DNA of 64,000 nucleotides from UBA922 sp964565405. Lineage in GTDB: Bacteria; Patescibacteriota; Patescibacteriia; Magasanikbacterales; UBA922. Below, piece after piece: positions 45,524 through 53,111 of the stretch; positions within the stretch are counted from its first letter, which is position 1, and each line of letters opens with the position of its first letter. The notes under the pieces were generated by a model. The model was given only the letters and a program-made list of their open reading frames with translations, was not told the origin of the DNA and searched no databases. The DNA lies in contig CAZMEW010000002.1 of NCBI GenBank assembly GCA_964565405.1, positions 1-64,000 on the forward strand, read 5' to 3'. A program made the position numbers and the translations under genes.

Positions 45524-46072
45524 ATGAAAACAATAAAAAAATTATTAGGTATCGGAGTGTTTATACTCTTTGTTTTGGGTATATTCTCACCTCTAGCGGT
45601 ACAGGGGGATGCCAATCCCAAACCTTATCAAGGTTCAGAAATGGAAAGACAACTAAACGCGTTTGGAGGGAGTAATGGGGCGCAGTTGCAGTCGGCGACT
45701 GACCCAAGAATCGTAGTTGCACGACTTATCAAAATATTTTTGAGTGTTGTAGGGGTAGTGGCTGTAGCACTCGGTGCGTATGCAGGGTTTTTGATTATGA
45801 CCTCAAGTGGAAACGAAGAAAAAATTGATGTAGGTAAAAAGATTCTCTTATATTGCGTCTCGGGGGTCGCGGTAATGCTCGCAGCCTATAGTATCGTGTA
45901 TTTCATCTACGTGGGGATCTATAAGAGTTTTGAGAATCCTGCATCTTTTGGCTGTGATGGGGGAGTATATGTGAGATCAAATGATTCAGATCTCTATAAT
46001 CCAGACACTATTCAGGAAGATACGATCCAGAGCGGGTATGTGGGCGACTCTTTTGAATGGAGATGTAATTGA
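45524..46072 (+). CDS. T4SS_pilin-like protein (array member 11)
   Basis: 182 aa. Signal peptide (about 5-28), mature region with EMERQLNAFGGSNGAQL, the two-helix block with loop IMTSSGNEEKIDVGKK, and a C-terminal tail of about 55 residues containing a cysteine (ASFGCDGGVYVRSND). It ends the array. Its last 65 bp overlap the 3' end of the converging glycosyltransferase gene. Confidence 0.72.
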   Translation: MKTIKKLLGIGVFILFVLGIFSPLAVQGDANPKPYQGSEMERQLNAFGGSNGAQLQSATDPRIVVARLIKIFLSVVGVVAVALGAYAGFLIMTSSGNEEKIDVGKKILLYCVSGVAVMLAAYSIVYFIYVGIYKSFENPASFGCDGGVYVRSNDSDLYNPDTIQEDTIQSGYVGDSFEWRCN

Positions 46073-47168
46073 GAATACGCCATCCATTAGGTCGCCCAGC
46101 TGGGCGACTTTTTTTTGTCTTTTCTTGAGAAAGATAAGTATGAGTAAGTTCAATGATACGAGCCGGATTGTTCGCATATCCACCAAGACCGTTTTTGATA
46201 ATATGATTGGTATTAAATTCTTCTTGGCCGGGGATAGGATTAATTGCGATAAGCGGAACACCTGCGACTGAGCATTCAGTGGTGGTTAATCCTCCAGGCT
46301 TGCTTATAACCACCTGAGAGGCAGACATAAGGTGGGGAATGTCATCAATCCAGCCTAATGGTCGATACGTAATATGTTCGGGGGGGTGTAATTTTGAAAG
46401 TTGGTTAAATAATTTTTTGTTCTTTCCCGCAATCGCAAATATAGTAACAGGTCGGGAAATATGTGAGAATAAATCTTTGACCGTATGTGCAATTTTAATC
46501 ATTCCTTTACCACCTGAAAGTATGAGAATGATCGGTGATGGGGTGGGTAGGTGATATTTTGATCGAATCTCACGAAAAGAATGGGGTTCATAAAACCGAG
46601 GATCTACCGGGATACCGAATTCAAGAATACGGGAGGGGTGTATAGCGTATGTATGTATCAGTTCTTCTTTCATCTCGTGAGTACTTACGACGTAATCAGT
46701 ATTACCTTCGACTACACACATCGGGTGAATACCATAGTCGGTGATAATCTGAGTAAGAGGAATGACATGATTTTGTTTTTTCATCGCATGCATGAGAATT
46801 TCAGCAGGGAGAAAATTAGTTGTAATAATATGATCAGGATTGAATCGGACCACTTCGTCGAGAAATTCAAATGAATTAAGCATTTTTAAATAATCCGTAA
46901 GTGTGTGGTACATTTTGATAAATGCTTTATTGTCAGTCAACTTGAATAATGATGACCAGACCGTAGGCAAATGTGAAGCCAAAAAACCATACCCTTCTGC
47001 GGTAGCTTTTTTCAGCACAGGAGTGATATAGTCAGCAATATCAATATGTCTGCAGATAAGCTCTGGGAAATGAAGTTTGGCAGTATTTTGGAGTGCCAAT
47101 CCAGCTTGGATGTGTCCTGCTCCTGCAGAAAGAGATACAATGAGAATTTTTTTTCTTCGAATAGACAT
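46008..47168 (-). CDS. GT28-type glycolipid glycosyltransferase (MGDG synthase/UgtP-like)
   Basis: 386 aa. N-terminal SLSAGAGHIQAGLAL (residues 13-27) and C-terminal SKPGGLTTTECSVAGVPLIAI (split as SKPGGLTTTE and AGVPLIAI) match the nucleotide-sugar-binding motifs of the MGDG synthase / diacylglycerol glucosyltransferase family. It likely adds a sugar from UDP-glucose or UDP-galactose to diacylglycerol at the membrane face; galU is 9 kb away. The last about 20 codons overlap the pilin array terminator and the end of array member 11. The tail (KSRPAGRPNGW) is encoded by the terminator hairpin. Confidence 0.85.
   Translation of the reverse strand: MSIRRKKILIVSLSAGAGHIQAGLALQNTAKLHFPELICRHIDIADYITPVLKKATAEGYGFLASHLPTVWSSLFKLTDNKAFIKMYHTLTDYLKMLNSFEFLDEVVRFNPDHIITTNFLPAEILMHAMKKQNHVIPLTQIITDYGIHPMCVVEGNTDYVVSTHEMKEELIHTYAIHPSRILEFGIPVDPRFYEPHSFREIRSKYHLPTPSPIILILSGGKGMIKIAHTVKDLFSHISRPVTIFAIAGKNKKLFNQLSKLHPPEHITYRPLGWIDDIPHLMSASQVVISKPGGLTTTECSVAGVPLIAINPIPGQEEFNTNHIIKNGLGGYANNPARIIELTHTYLSQEKTKKSRPAGRPNGWRILNYISIQKSRPHTRSGSYLPE
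46091..46115 (+). terminator. Terminator of the pilin-like array
   Basis: GTCGCCCAG / CTGGGCGAC palindrome (46091-46108) followed by eight or more Ts. It lies inside the coding sequence of the opposite-strand glycosyltransferase. Confidence 0.8.
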
Positions 47169-47219
47169 AGATCAGGAGGGGTAGTTCCCGAAGATAAGTA
47201 TAGCAATTCCATGAAAACA

Positions 47220-47242
47220 ATAAAACGCCATGACGGCGTTTT
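47220..47242 (-). terminator. Terminator of the host tRNA-His
   Basis: Stem AAAACGCC / GGCGTTTT at 47221-47241, with Ts on the minus strand. No minus-strand gene precedes it here; it becomes meaningful as the terminator of the tRNA-His whose 3' end is at 47262-47274. Confidence 0.6.
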
Positions 47243-47261
47243 ATGGTGAGATCCCCTTAGG

Positions 47262-47274
47262 GGTGACTAACGGG
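47262..47274 (-). pseudogene. tRNA-His 3' fragment (T-stem strand, acceptor, discriminator)
   Basis: On the minus strand CCCGT-TAGTCAC-C. CCCGT completes the T-stem ACGGG of the fragment at 56748-56808 and TAGTCAC pairs with its GTGGCTA acceptor (with one G-U pair). Joined lengths give 72 nt, equal to the intact element-borne tRNA-His. Confidence 0.8.
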
Positions 47275-47290
47275 GCCTGGCCCAAGACTT
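47273..47290. other. attL of the integrated element
   Basis: Crossover core GG at 47273-47274. Host tRNA sequence lies to its left. To its right is the P' arm GCCTGGCCCAAGACTT, whose end CCCAAGACTT (47281-47290) is the reverse complement of AAGTCTTGGG at 56732-56741. Confidence 0.72.
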
Positions 47291-47410
47291 TCGTATAATA
47301 GCAGCTTTATGGAGAAGGGTGCAATTATTGAATTGTGATGAACTAATTGCGGATAAAGATGATTCTGCGTCTATGGCAGCAGAGCAGGGAAGGTGTTAGA
47401 ATAGCCGTAT

Positions 47411-48265
47411 ATGCAAACTATCATAGTTCCAAAACCAAAAGATAAGAGTCTTACTTCACAGCTCGTGTCGCTCTATAACACATTTAAAGGTCCGTTACAT
47501 GACGAACAGGTGACTTTTGATCTGTCTGAGGTGCCATGGGTGTGCCCCGCGTTATTGTTGCCAATCAGCGCATATATTAACTCCACGAGCAGTGAGTATA
47601 GTGTGAATACTAACGGTAACACTGCCGCCTATCTTGAAACAATTAAATTTCCAAAAGGGGTTGATTCAGTGTCAGTTTTTGAAGCACAGACACAAGAGCA
47701 TAAAACCTTTATTCCTATCAGTGTTTTAAAAAAGCAAATGGGGGTAGAACGAGAGCGGCTGGAGTCTATGTTTGGAAAAATGGTAAGTAAAGTCATAGAG
47801 GCTGCAACAGGTACACAAAATGCTATATATTATCCGATTAGTGAATTAGTCACTAATATCTTTGAACATAGTAAAAAAGAGGAAGGATATATTTTTGGGC
47901 AATGGTATCCAACAAAAGGTTATTTGGATATTTGTATTGTGGACCGGGGACGCGGTTTAGCTCAGTCATATAAAGATGAAAAAGACCAGATATTATCAGA
48001 TGCAGACGCTATCGGTGCTGTTATGAACGGACAGTCAACTAAAGCAAACAAAGAGCGAGGTTACGGCATACGAACCTCTAAGCAGGTTGTATGCAAAGGA
48101 TTGAAAGGTGAATTTATGCTGGTTTCCGGCTCTGCCGCACTATTAACCACAGAAACAGAAGAGCGTTTGATTGCATTACCGGAGTTTTCATGGCAAGGAG
48201 TAATCATCGCGTACCGTATACCTAAACCAGAGCACCCTGTTGACATTTCACCGTATTTGGAATAA
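47411..48265 (+). CDS. STAS-like/HATPase (GHKL) anti-sigma-factor-type protein
   Basis: 284 aa. The first about 120 residues have a STAS-like alpha/beta pattern (VTFDLSEVPWVCPALLLPIS). The second half is a GHKL ATPase: N-box PISELVTNIFEHS (about 137-149), G1 box DICIVDRGRGL (about 176-186), G2 box ERGYGIRTSK (about 216-225). It is followed 41 nt later by a STAS-like gene, forming a likely partner-switch pair. In the excised circle it would lie 11 nt after the integrase stop codon. Kinase or binding activity is inference. Confidence 0.75.
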   Translation: MQTIIVPKPKDKSLTSQLVSLYNTFKGPLHDEQVTFDLSEVPWVCPALLLPISAYINSTSSEYSVNTNGNTAAYLETIKFPKGVDSVSVFEAQTQEHKTFIPISVLKKQMGVERERLESMFGKMVSKVIEAATGTQNAIYYPISELVTNIFEHSKKEEGYIFGQWYPTKGYLDICIVDRGRGLAQSYKDEKDQILSDADAIGAVMNGQSTKANKERGYGIRTSKQVVCKGLKGEFMLVSGSAALLTTETEERLIALPEFSWQGVIIAYRIPKPEHPVDISPYLE

Positions 48266-48306
48266 AATGATTAATCCGCTATACTAGAAAAGCGGTAACG
48301 GAACAT

Positions 48307-48651
48307 ATGAAAGAGAACGAAAAACATACAATAGATGTAGAGCAGCTTCTAGCACCAATAATTGGTTCGCGTGATATTGCTGACCGGTTGAAAGAAGCAA
48401 TTGCAGACGCTCGCACCAAAGCGGTTGATTTGGATTTCCAAAATGTTGAATTTGTTTCTCGTTCAGCAGCGCATGAGATGCTTTTGATTAAAGAAGTTTT
48501 TAATCGTAAAGCTATAAATAAAAAAGATGTTTCATTTGTGAATACAAATAAGGCAGTGACGGATATGTTTCGAGTTATTGCGGCAAATCGTGCAATCCCT
48601 AAAGCCCCTGCAAATTTTGATCCTCATCATATCTCGATAAATTCGCTGTAG
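48307..48651 (+). CDS. STAS-like (DUF4325-type) small protein
   Basis: 114 aa. The segment AVDLDFQNVEFVSRSAAHEM (about residues 38-57) carries the strand and Ser/Thr-rich motif of DUF4325 STAS-like proteins. These are often encoded next to GHKL ATPases, as here. Ends about 90 nt before a tRNA. Function unknown. Confidence 0.72.
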   Translation: MKENEKHTIDVEQLLAPIIGSRDIADRLKEAIADARTKAVDLDFQNVEFVSRSAAHEMLLIKEVFNRKAINKKDVSFVNTNKAVTDMFRVIAANRAIPKAPANFDPHHISINSL

Positions 48652-48673
48652 GCTTAAGTTTTGGTTACAGAAG

Positions 48674-48702
48674 CTCAAGCCTTACAGGGCTTGATTTTTT
48701 AT
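48674..48702 (+). terminator. Terminator of the ATPase/STAS-like pair
   Basis: TCAAGCC / GGCTTGA stem followed by six Ts. Its 3' arm overlaps the -35 box of the tRNA-His promoter. Confidence 0.75.
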
Positions 48703-48719
48703 TCTTTATAGTGTATAGT
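48691..48719 (+). promoter_or_regulatory. Promoter of element-borne tRNA-His
   Basis: TTGATT (48691-48696), 17-bp spacer, TATAGT (48714-48719), 24 nt before the tRNA. Confidence 0.65.
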
Positions 48720-48742
48720 TGTCCAACAAAAGTCCCTGTAGG

Positions 48743-48814
48743 GGTGGCTATGGTGTAGTGGTAACACAGAGGTTTGTGGTACCTTTATCACGGGTTCGAT
48801 CCCCGTTAGCCACC
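48743..48814 (+). tRNA. tRNA-His (GTG), carried by the element
   Basis: G-1 plus acceptor GTGGCTA / TAGCCAC, anticodon stem GAGGT / ACCTT with loop TTGTGGT giving anticodon GTG, T-arm ACGGG-TTCGATC-CCCGT, discriminator C pairing with G-1 as in tRNA-His. CCA is not encoded directly. 72 nt, the same length as the reconstructed host copy. It differs from the host copy mainly in the anticodon stem and D-loop. Confidence 0.9.
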
Positions 48815-48848
48815 CCCACCGGGATTTTTCTTTTTTAAAAGTTTTTTT

Positions 48849-49889
48849 ATGTCCTCTCAAATCATTATAAAAAACTCAGACCAACACTATCTAAAAACAG
48901 AGAAGTTTATTAGTGAATGCGAGAAACGGTGTTTACGAACAGTCAATAAGGAATTGCTAAAGAAACTCAAAGAACTTGATTTGATTAATCCTATATTTAC
49001 CTCAAAAGAAGGTGATTTTTATGATTTGTATCAACTCCTGGAAGTTAGTTTTATCGTCAAAAAATGTAAACTTACAGACTTAGAGAAAGAAAAGGTGCAA
49101 ATTTTAGAAGAGCTGGGACCGATAAAACGGATATTACCTTTACTTCAAGACATACGTTATTTTTATCAGCCGGAACTCTATGGACAAATTAGCAGCGGAG
49201 TCTTGCCGCCTGATGAGTTTGAGATAGAACCTTTTCAGGACGTTCTACGTAGTTATGAAAAGAATCTAAAAAGTTTTAAACCAACTGAATATATTAAAAA
49301 ACATGGATTTGATAAAGAAGAGATTAAAGAAATCAGAGATTCAATTTTTATAAGAGCACATTGGTTTGACCCGATGCAGGATTGGTACGCGTTTTTAAGA
49401 ACCATAAGAACTAAGGATTACAGTAACTATTTTAAAAAGATAAAAGGAGACGTGCTACTTGCCCATGACTATTATATTGTTGCAGAGTTGTTGACGTTTC
49501 TTTATCGAGATTCTTTTAATGATTCAATCCTAGACCCGGAAGATATTATTGATGGAACAGGTGGCAAATGGAAAGAGGGGGAATGTGCTAATTGCGGTAA
49601 GAAAATTAAAAAGATAAATTTTAGGCACCGATATTGTTACGAATGTAAGATAAACGAAAAAGAAACCAGAATAGATTTTCATCATTGTTGTAAATGTAAT
49701 GAAGTATTATTACGATACATCGATGGGAATATGGTATTTGAAAAAATAAGTACGCACAGTAAAGCAAAGAAGGGTACGTTAACAAAGCCTATTCAAATAT
49801 CCCTAGAGTATGGAAAGATGCACATAGAGGTAATATGTGCTGATTGTGACCAAATTAATCATATTCCACTTAGCAGCGGATGGTTCTAA
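48849..49889 (+). CDS. Unknown protein with C-terminal zinc-ribbon clusters
   Basis: 346 aa, not recognised. The first about 245 residues are helical, with a Lys/Glu-rich beginning (FISECEKRCLRTVNKELLKK) and a central aromatic-rich part. The C-terminus has four Cys pairs: CANCGKK, CYECK, CCKCNEV and CADCDQ, with HH beside the third, so two or more zinc-binding sites are likely. The HHC and NHI positions could contribute. It sits in the element just after the tRNA-His. Nucleic-acid binding is possible but unproven. Confidence 0.6.
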   Translation: MSSQIIIKNSDQHYLKTEKFISECEKRCLRTVNKELLKKLKELDLINPIFTSKEGDFYDLYQLLEVSFIVKKCKLTDLEKEKVQILEELGPIKRILPLLQDIRYFYQPELYGQISSGVLPPDEFEIEPFQDVLRSYEKNLKSFKPTEYIKKHGFDKEEIKEIRDSIFIRAHWFDPMQDWYAFLRTIRTKDYSNYFKKIKGDVLLAHDYYIVAELLTFLYRDSFNDSILDPEDIIDGTGGKWKEGECANCGKKIKKINFRHRYCYECKINEKETRIDFHHCCKCNEVLLRYIDGNMVFEKISTHSKAKKGTLTKPIQISLEYGKMHIEVICADCDQINHIPLSSGWF

Positions 49890-49891
49890 AT

Positions 49892-49919
49892 TGACAGGGA
49901 ATACATAGATGATATAATA
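49892..49919 (+). promoter_or_regulatory. Promoter of candidate small RNA 1
   Basis: TTGACA (49892-49897), 16-bp spacer, TATAAT (49914-49919), right after the zinc-ribbon gene. Confidence 0.75.
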
Positions 49920-49925
49920 CAATTG

Positions 49926-50048
49926 TTCATTTAAAACTACAGTCATCCGTGAGGTGACCAGTTCGGACAATGAAGGGCCGGACAACTAACTGATTCATCA
50001 GTCTTTTTAAGACGCGAGGAAAAAGTGGTTGTTCGGCTTTTTTATTTT
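49926..50048 (+). ncRNA. Candidate structured small RNA 1
   Basis: About 120 nt from a consensus promoter to a terminator-type end. GCCGGACAAC (49977-49986) pairs with GTTGTTCGGC (50028-50037), which is followed by six Ts. Inside it are small hairpins CTGA-TTCA-TCAG (49990-50001) and GTCTT / AAGAC (50001-50013). No open frame of note. Family unknown. Confidence 0.6.
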
Positions 50049-50070
50049 ACAACCTCTTTGACCTTCTAAT

Positions 50071-50098
50071 TAAGCGAGCTCGAATCAAGCTCGTTTTT
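50071..50098 (+). terminator. Second terminator after small RNA 1
   Basis: CGAGCT / AGCTCG hairpin followed by six Ts (about 50073-50098). There is no gene between it and the previous RNA. Confidence 0.65.
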
Positions 50099-50105
50099 TG
50101 TTAGC

Positions 50106-50282
50106 ATGAATAAAGAGAGAAATAAAAAAATGCATAGTGAGAAAAATAAAATCATTGCTACACAAATTGCACAATTTTTGTTTTCTATTTGGGAAAAAGA
50201 ACTATTACATAACGGCAATCAAGCTGCCGCCTCAAAGTCAGGTTTTCCGAGAGATTATCCTGGCAATGGGACGGCAACTTGA
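50106..50282 (+). CDS. Small helical protein before the replication gene
   Basis: 58 aa. The ATG at 50106 leads into NKKMHSEKNKIIATQIAQFL, FSIWEKELLHNGNQ and AASKSGFPRDYPGNG. It looks like one or two amphipathic helices plus a polar tail. It ends 22 nt before the best start of the replication gene and uses core-like codons. A leader or accessory function is possible. It might be non-coding; a longer in-frame GTG of the replication gene overlaps it in another frame. Confidence 0.4.
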   Translation: MNKERNKKMHSEKNKIIATQIAQFLFSIWEKELLHNGNQAAASKSGFPRDYPGNGTAT

Positions 50283-50304
50283 TAGTCGACCAAAATCTCT
50301 CGGT

Positions 50305-51474
50305 ATGGTCGACACAATACGTCTTAAAATAGAGTCTTTTAATGCCCTAGATATGGGCTATTTTAACGAAGTACGAAAAAGAAGCGCAACCGATGAGATG
50401 AGAAATATAACCAAACAAATAACACGTACGAATAATAAATTTAGAAAACATAGACAAGATAAGGGGCTATATACTCCTAAATTTCAGATTGAAGAAAATT
50501 ACTATGGGACAATAATGAAGAAAACACTTGTATTGGAATTGTCCTTGCCAAAATTTGTTTTTGGAACAAATCTACATGAGCTTACTCAAGCGGATTGGCT
50601 TGATACAGTACAAAAACTCCTCTTCTTTTTAAAAGAAATAAAAGTTGAAGTATTTGAACAAGATATTATGCAGGCAATTGTAACAAGTATATCTTATTCA
50701 AGAAATTTAGATATAACTGAAATCTGTACTGGTCAGCAAGCAATACGTCATCTTGCGCCATTTAATTATCGTCCGAGGTCTGATTATAATTATGTAATTC
50801 GTGAGCAAAAAAATGGTGGATCATATATTAAATACTTCAATAATTGCACATCCCTGATAATTTACGATAAATTACCTGAAATTGCGTACAATCCGGTAAC
50901 CGCGATTGAAAAGGAAATTGCAGAAATATGGAAAAGGCGAAGGGCAGGAGAATTTCCACAACGTGTGAAGGAGTATATTAGAGTGGAGGTAAGTTTACAG
51001 GACAAGGTGTCAATTAAACAGGCAGTTCGTTCGGTAAATGGTCTAATACAAAATTCATTTACATTTAAAGAACTTTTTAATCAAGAACTAAGTAATCAGA
51101 TTCTTCGCAAAGAGATTGATAGCGTTTTTAATCATTCATTACAAAAACCTATTCTACTATCTACCTATGACAGACCAACTGTACAGGCTTTACTGACTAA
51201 AAAGTTTCCTAGATTTAATGAACGAATGAAAGTCGCAGGTTTTGTTGAAAAGTTACGGATTGAAAATATGGGGTTAAAAGAGCTCCGTAAGACTATGATA
51301 GATGGTTCCTGTGAACGAACTTGGTTTCGTTGGCAGAAAAAACTTAAAGAGCTTTTCGACGACATAGAACTCCGAGATTTAAAAATTTCAGAAACTCTCA
51401 GATCGGCTGATATTTTGAACTTTATTTTGAAAGAATTTAATTTAAAAGATAAAAAACAGCTATCACTTTTCTAG
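50305..51474 (+). CDS. Filamentous-phage-type (II/X family) replication initiation protein
   Basis: 389 aa from ATG 50305 (MVDTIRLKIESF). An upstream in-frame GTG at 50137 would add 56 residues. MVDTIRL, LELSLPKFVFGTN and IRVEVSLQDKVSIKQAV match the phage/plasmid replication protein II/X family pattern; these are rolling-circle or ssDNA initiators. The C-terminal half (ELRKTMIDGSCERTWFRWQK) looks like an HTH. It suggests that the element can replicate after excision. The match is by eye. Confidence 0.65.
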   Translation: MVDTIRLKIESFNALDMGYFNEVRKRSATDEMRNITKQITRTNNKFRKHRQDKGLYTPKFQIEENYYGTIMKKTLVLELSLPKFVFGTNLHELTQADWLDTVQKLLFFLKEIKVEVFEQDIMQAIVTSISYSRNLDITEICTGQQAIRHLAPFNYRPRSDYNYVIREQKNGGSYIKYFNNCTSLIIYDKLPEIAYNPVTAIEKEIAEIWKRRRAGEFPQRVKEYIRVEVSLQDKVSIKQAVRSVNGLIQNSFTFKELFNQELSNQILRKEIDSVFNHSLQKPILLSTYDRPTVQALLTKKFPRFNERMKVAGFVEKLRIENMGLKELRKTMIDGSCERTWFRWQKKLKELFDDIELRDLKISETLRSADILNFILKEFNLKDKKQLSLF

Positions 51475-51475
51475 T

Positions 51476-53038
51476 TTAGTTTTCTTCCTTCAGATTTGCA
51501 AAATACTCTCTTGCTTTCAGATTTATATAGTAATCACAATAGAGTTTCATAGCTATAACCTCAGTTAGGGTTATAGGGTGACTTTTCTCATGTTTTACAT
51601 CAGCTTGAAGTGCGGTAGCAAGAGTTAAAGTTTTATCTAAATCCTTCATTTCTCCAATTTTACTAAGTTGTTTTTTGATAACTTCTCTAAAATCACTTAT
51701 ACCATCCCAATCGCCAAAGATAATCGTAGCGTTTTTGAGAGCTTTGTAAAAACTGTCAAATGCATTTGCCTCAAGTTGTAAGTGTATGTCAACTTTGCTG
51801 AAACAAGTGAGCCCCATAGCATACTCTTTCAAAAAACTCTCTAGTTTTTTAGATTCCATCATGAAAAACGTAATAATATCGTAGGTTTTTCTTGCCGCGT
51901 TTTGGTCAAGTACTAGTCTTGCTTCATCAAAACCCACATGCAATCGTTTATGAGGTGAAACGACCAATTTTACACCACCGTTTGGGTCAGCTTCAAGATC
52001 AACAATATCTACATAATAAGTGGATATATCCTTCTGTACATTCCACCAAAAAATACCTAAAGTCCCAACATTAAATGCGAGCACCACTGTCTTTGCCATA
52101 AAGAAACCGTGCTCCCATACATAACTAGTATGAAGACCTTTCGGTAACGTAAGATCGATAAGAAGCTCGCCTTTTGTGAGTTTATTAGGGTCTTTACGGT
52201 TAGACTTATAGATCTTTATACCCTCAACACCTTTATTCCAATCGGCAAACGCGTTATTCCGGATCGTATGAGAGGGGGTTTGGATTCGGATACGCATTCT
52301 ATATTTTGGTGCGAAGGCTTCTTCACCTTCTGGCTTTTCCCGTTGCATTTCTTTCTGGGCATATTCTCGCATCGCAATCTCATTTTGACGATAGACTTCA
52401 TGTAACCATTTAATCCATTCCTTACCGTTTCCAAGTTCACCTAGTTTTTTTAAAGATAAGGGACCAAATATCTGTTTACGATACTCAGTATCTTCTGCTG
52501 CAGAAAAAAACCATATAATTTCCTCAATATCACCATTTTCAAATGGTTTCAATTCAGTTGTCTTCTCAATTTCAAGTCGCGTACGTGTCAATCCAATAAT
52601 CATCCGTGCTTCATCTTCCTTAACTCGCTTATTTATTGGTAAGGGATTTTGAGGATCTGTATAAAGCGACTCAAGTCGTCGCTCATGCAGATTGAGTGCT
52701 AAATGACGAGTTTTTTCAATGATTTCTTTTGTGAATTTTACATCGCGTAATATGTCTGCACCCCATATCGCCCAAAAAAGTTTTTTAACATGATCATCCA
52801 TCGCACCTACAAGCTCTTCTCTTTCGGGGCGCATAGCAAAGCTCATATAGTTGATTGTTGACAATATAGATTTACCAATTTCTTCTAGTGCTAAAAGAGC
52901 AAGATGGAAACAAATGTGGTCTGCATTTTTTCCAATCTCATTTTCGGCCATGGACAGGAGTGCTTCTGCATTTGCAAGACACATTTCTCGCATTATTTTA
53001 AGTTTTTCATATTTTTCTTCGTGTTTCATAAATTTCAT
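51476..53038 (-). CDS. AbiV-like HEPN protein, putative abortive-infection protein
   Basis: 520 aa from ATG 53038 (an ATG at 53029 is equally likely; an ATG at 53074 lies outside the family match). The N-terminus MCLANAEALLSMAENEIG then FHLALLALEEIGKSIL (about residues 18-55) is the AbiV-type HEPN pattern. The rest, about 400 residues, is long and unassigned, with beta-rich parts around 250-350. AbiV stops phage replication in Lactococcus by shutting down translation, so defence is the best guess. It faces the opposite direction to the rest of the element. Confidence 0.6.
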   Translation of the reverse strand: MKFMKHEEKYEKLKIMREMCLANAEALLSMAENEIGKNADHICFHLALLALEEIGKSILSTINYMSFAMRPEREELVGAMDDHVKKLFWAIWGADILRDVKFTKEIIEKTRHLALNLHERRLESLYTDPQNPLPINKRVKEDEARMIIGLTRTRLEIEKTTELKPFENGDIEEIIWFFSAAEDTEYRKQIFGPLSLKKLGELGNGKEWIKWLHEVYRQNEIAMREYAQKEMQREKPEGEEAFAPKYRMRIRIQTPSHTIRNNAFADWNKGVEGIKIYKSNRKDPNKLTKGELLIDLTLPKGLHTSYVWEHGFFMAKTVVLAFNVGTLGIFWWNVQKDISTYYVDIVDLEADPNGGVKLVVSPHKRLHVGFDEARLVLDQNAARKTYDIITFFMMESKKLESFLKEYAMGLTCFSKVDIHLQLEANAFDSFYKALKNATIIFGDWDGISDFREVIKKQLSKIGEMKDLDKTLTLATALQADVKHEKSHPITLTEVIAMKLYCDYYINLKAREYFANLKEEN

Positions 53039-53077
53039 CAAGATGTATAAATTGAAGTACACGAAATATAACAAAAC

Positions 53078-53105
53078 TTGCTAAATTGAGCAAAAATGGT
53101 AGTAT
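53078..53105 (+). promoter_or_regulatory. Promoter of candidate small RNA 2
   Basis: TTGCTA (53078-53083), 16-bp spacer, TAGTAT (53100-53105). Confidence 0.45.
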
Positions 53106-53111
53106 ATTCAT

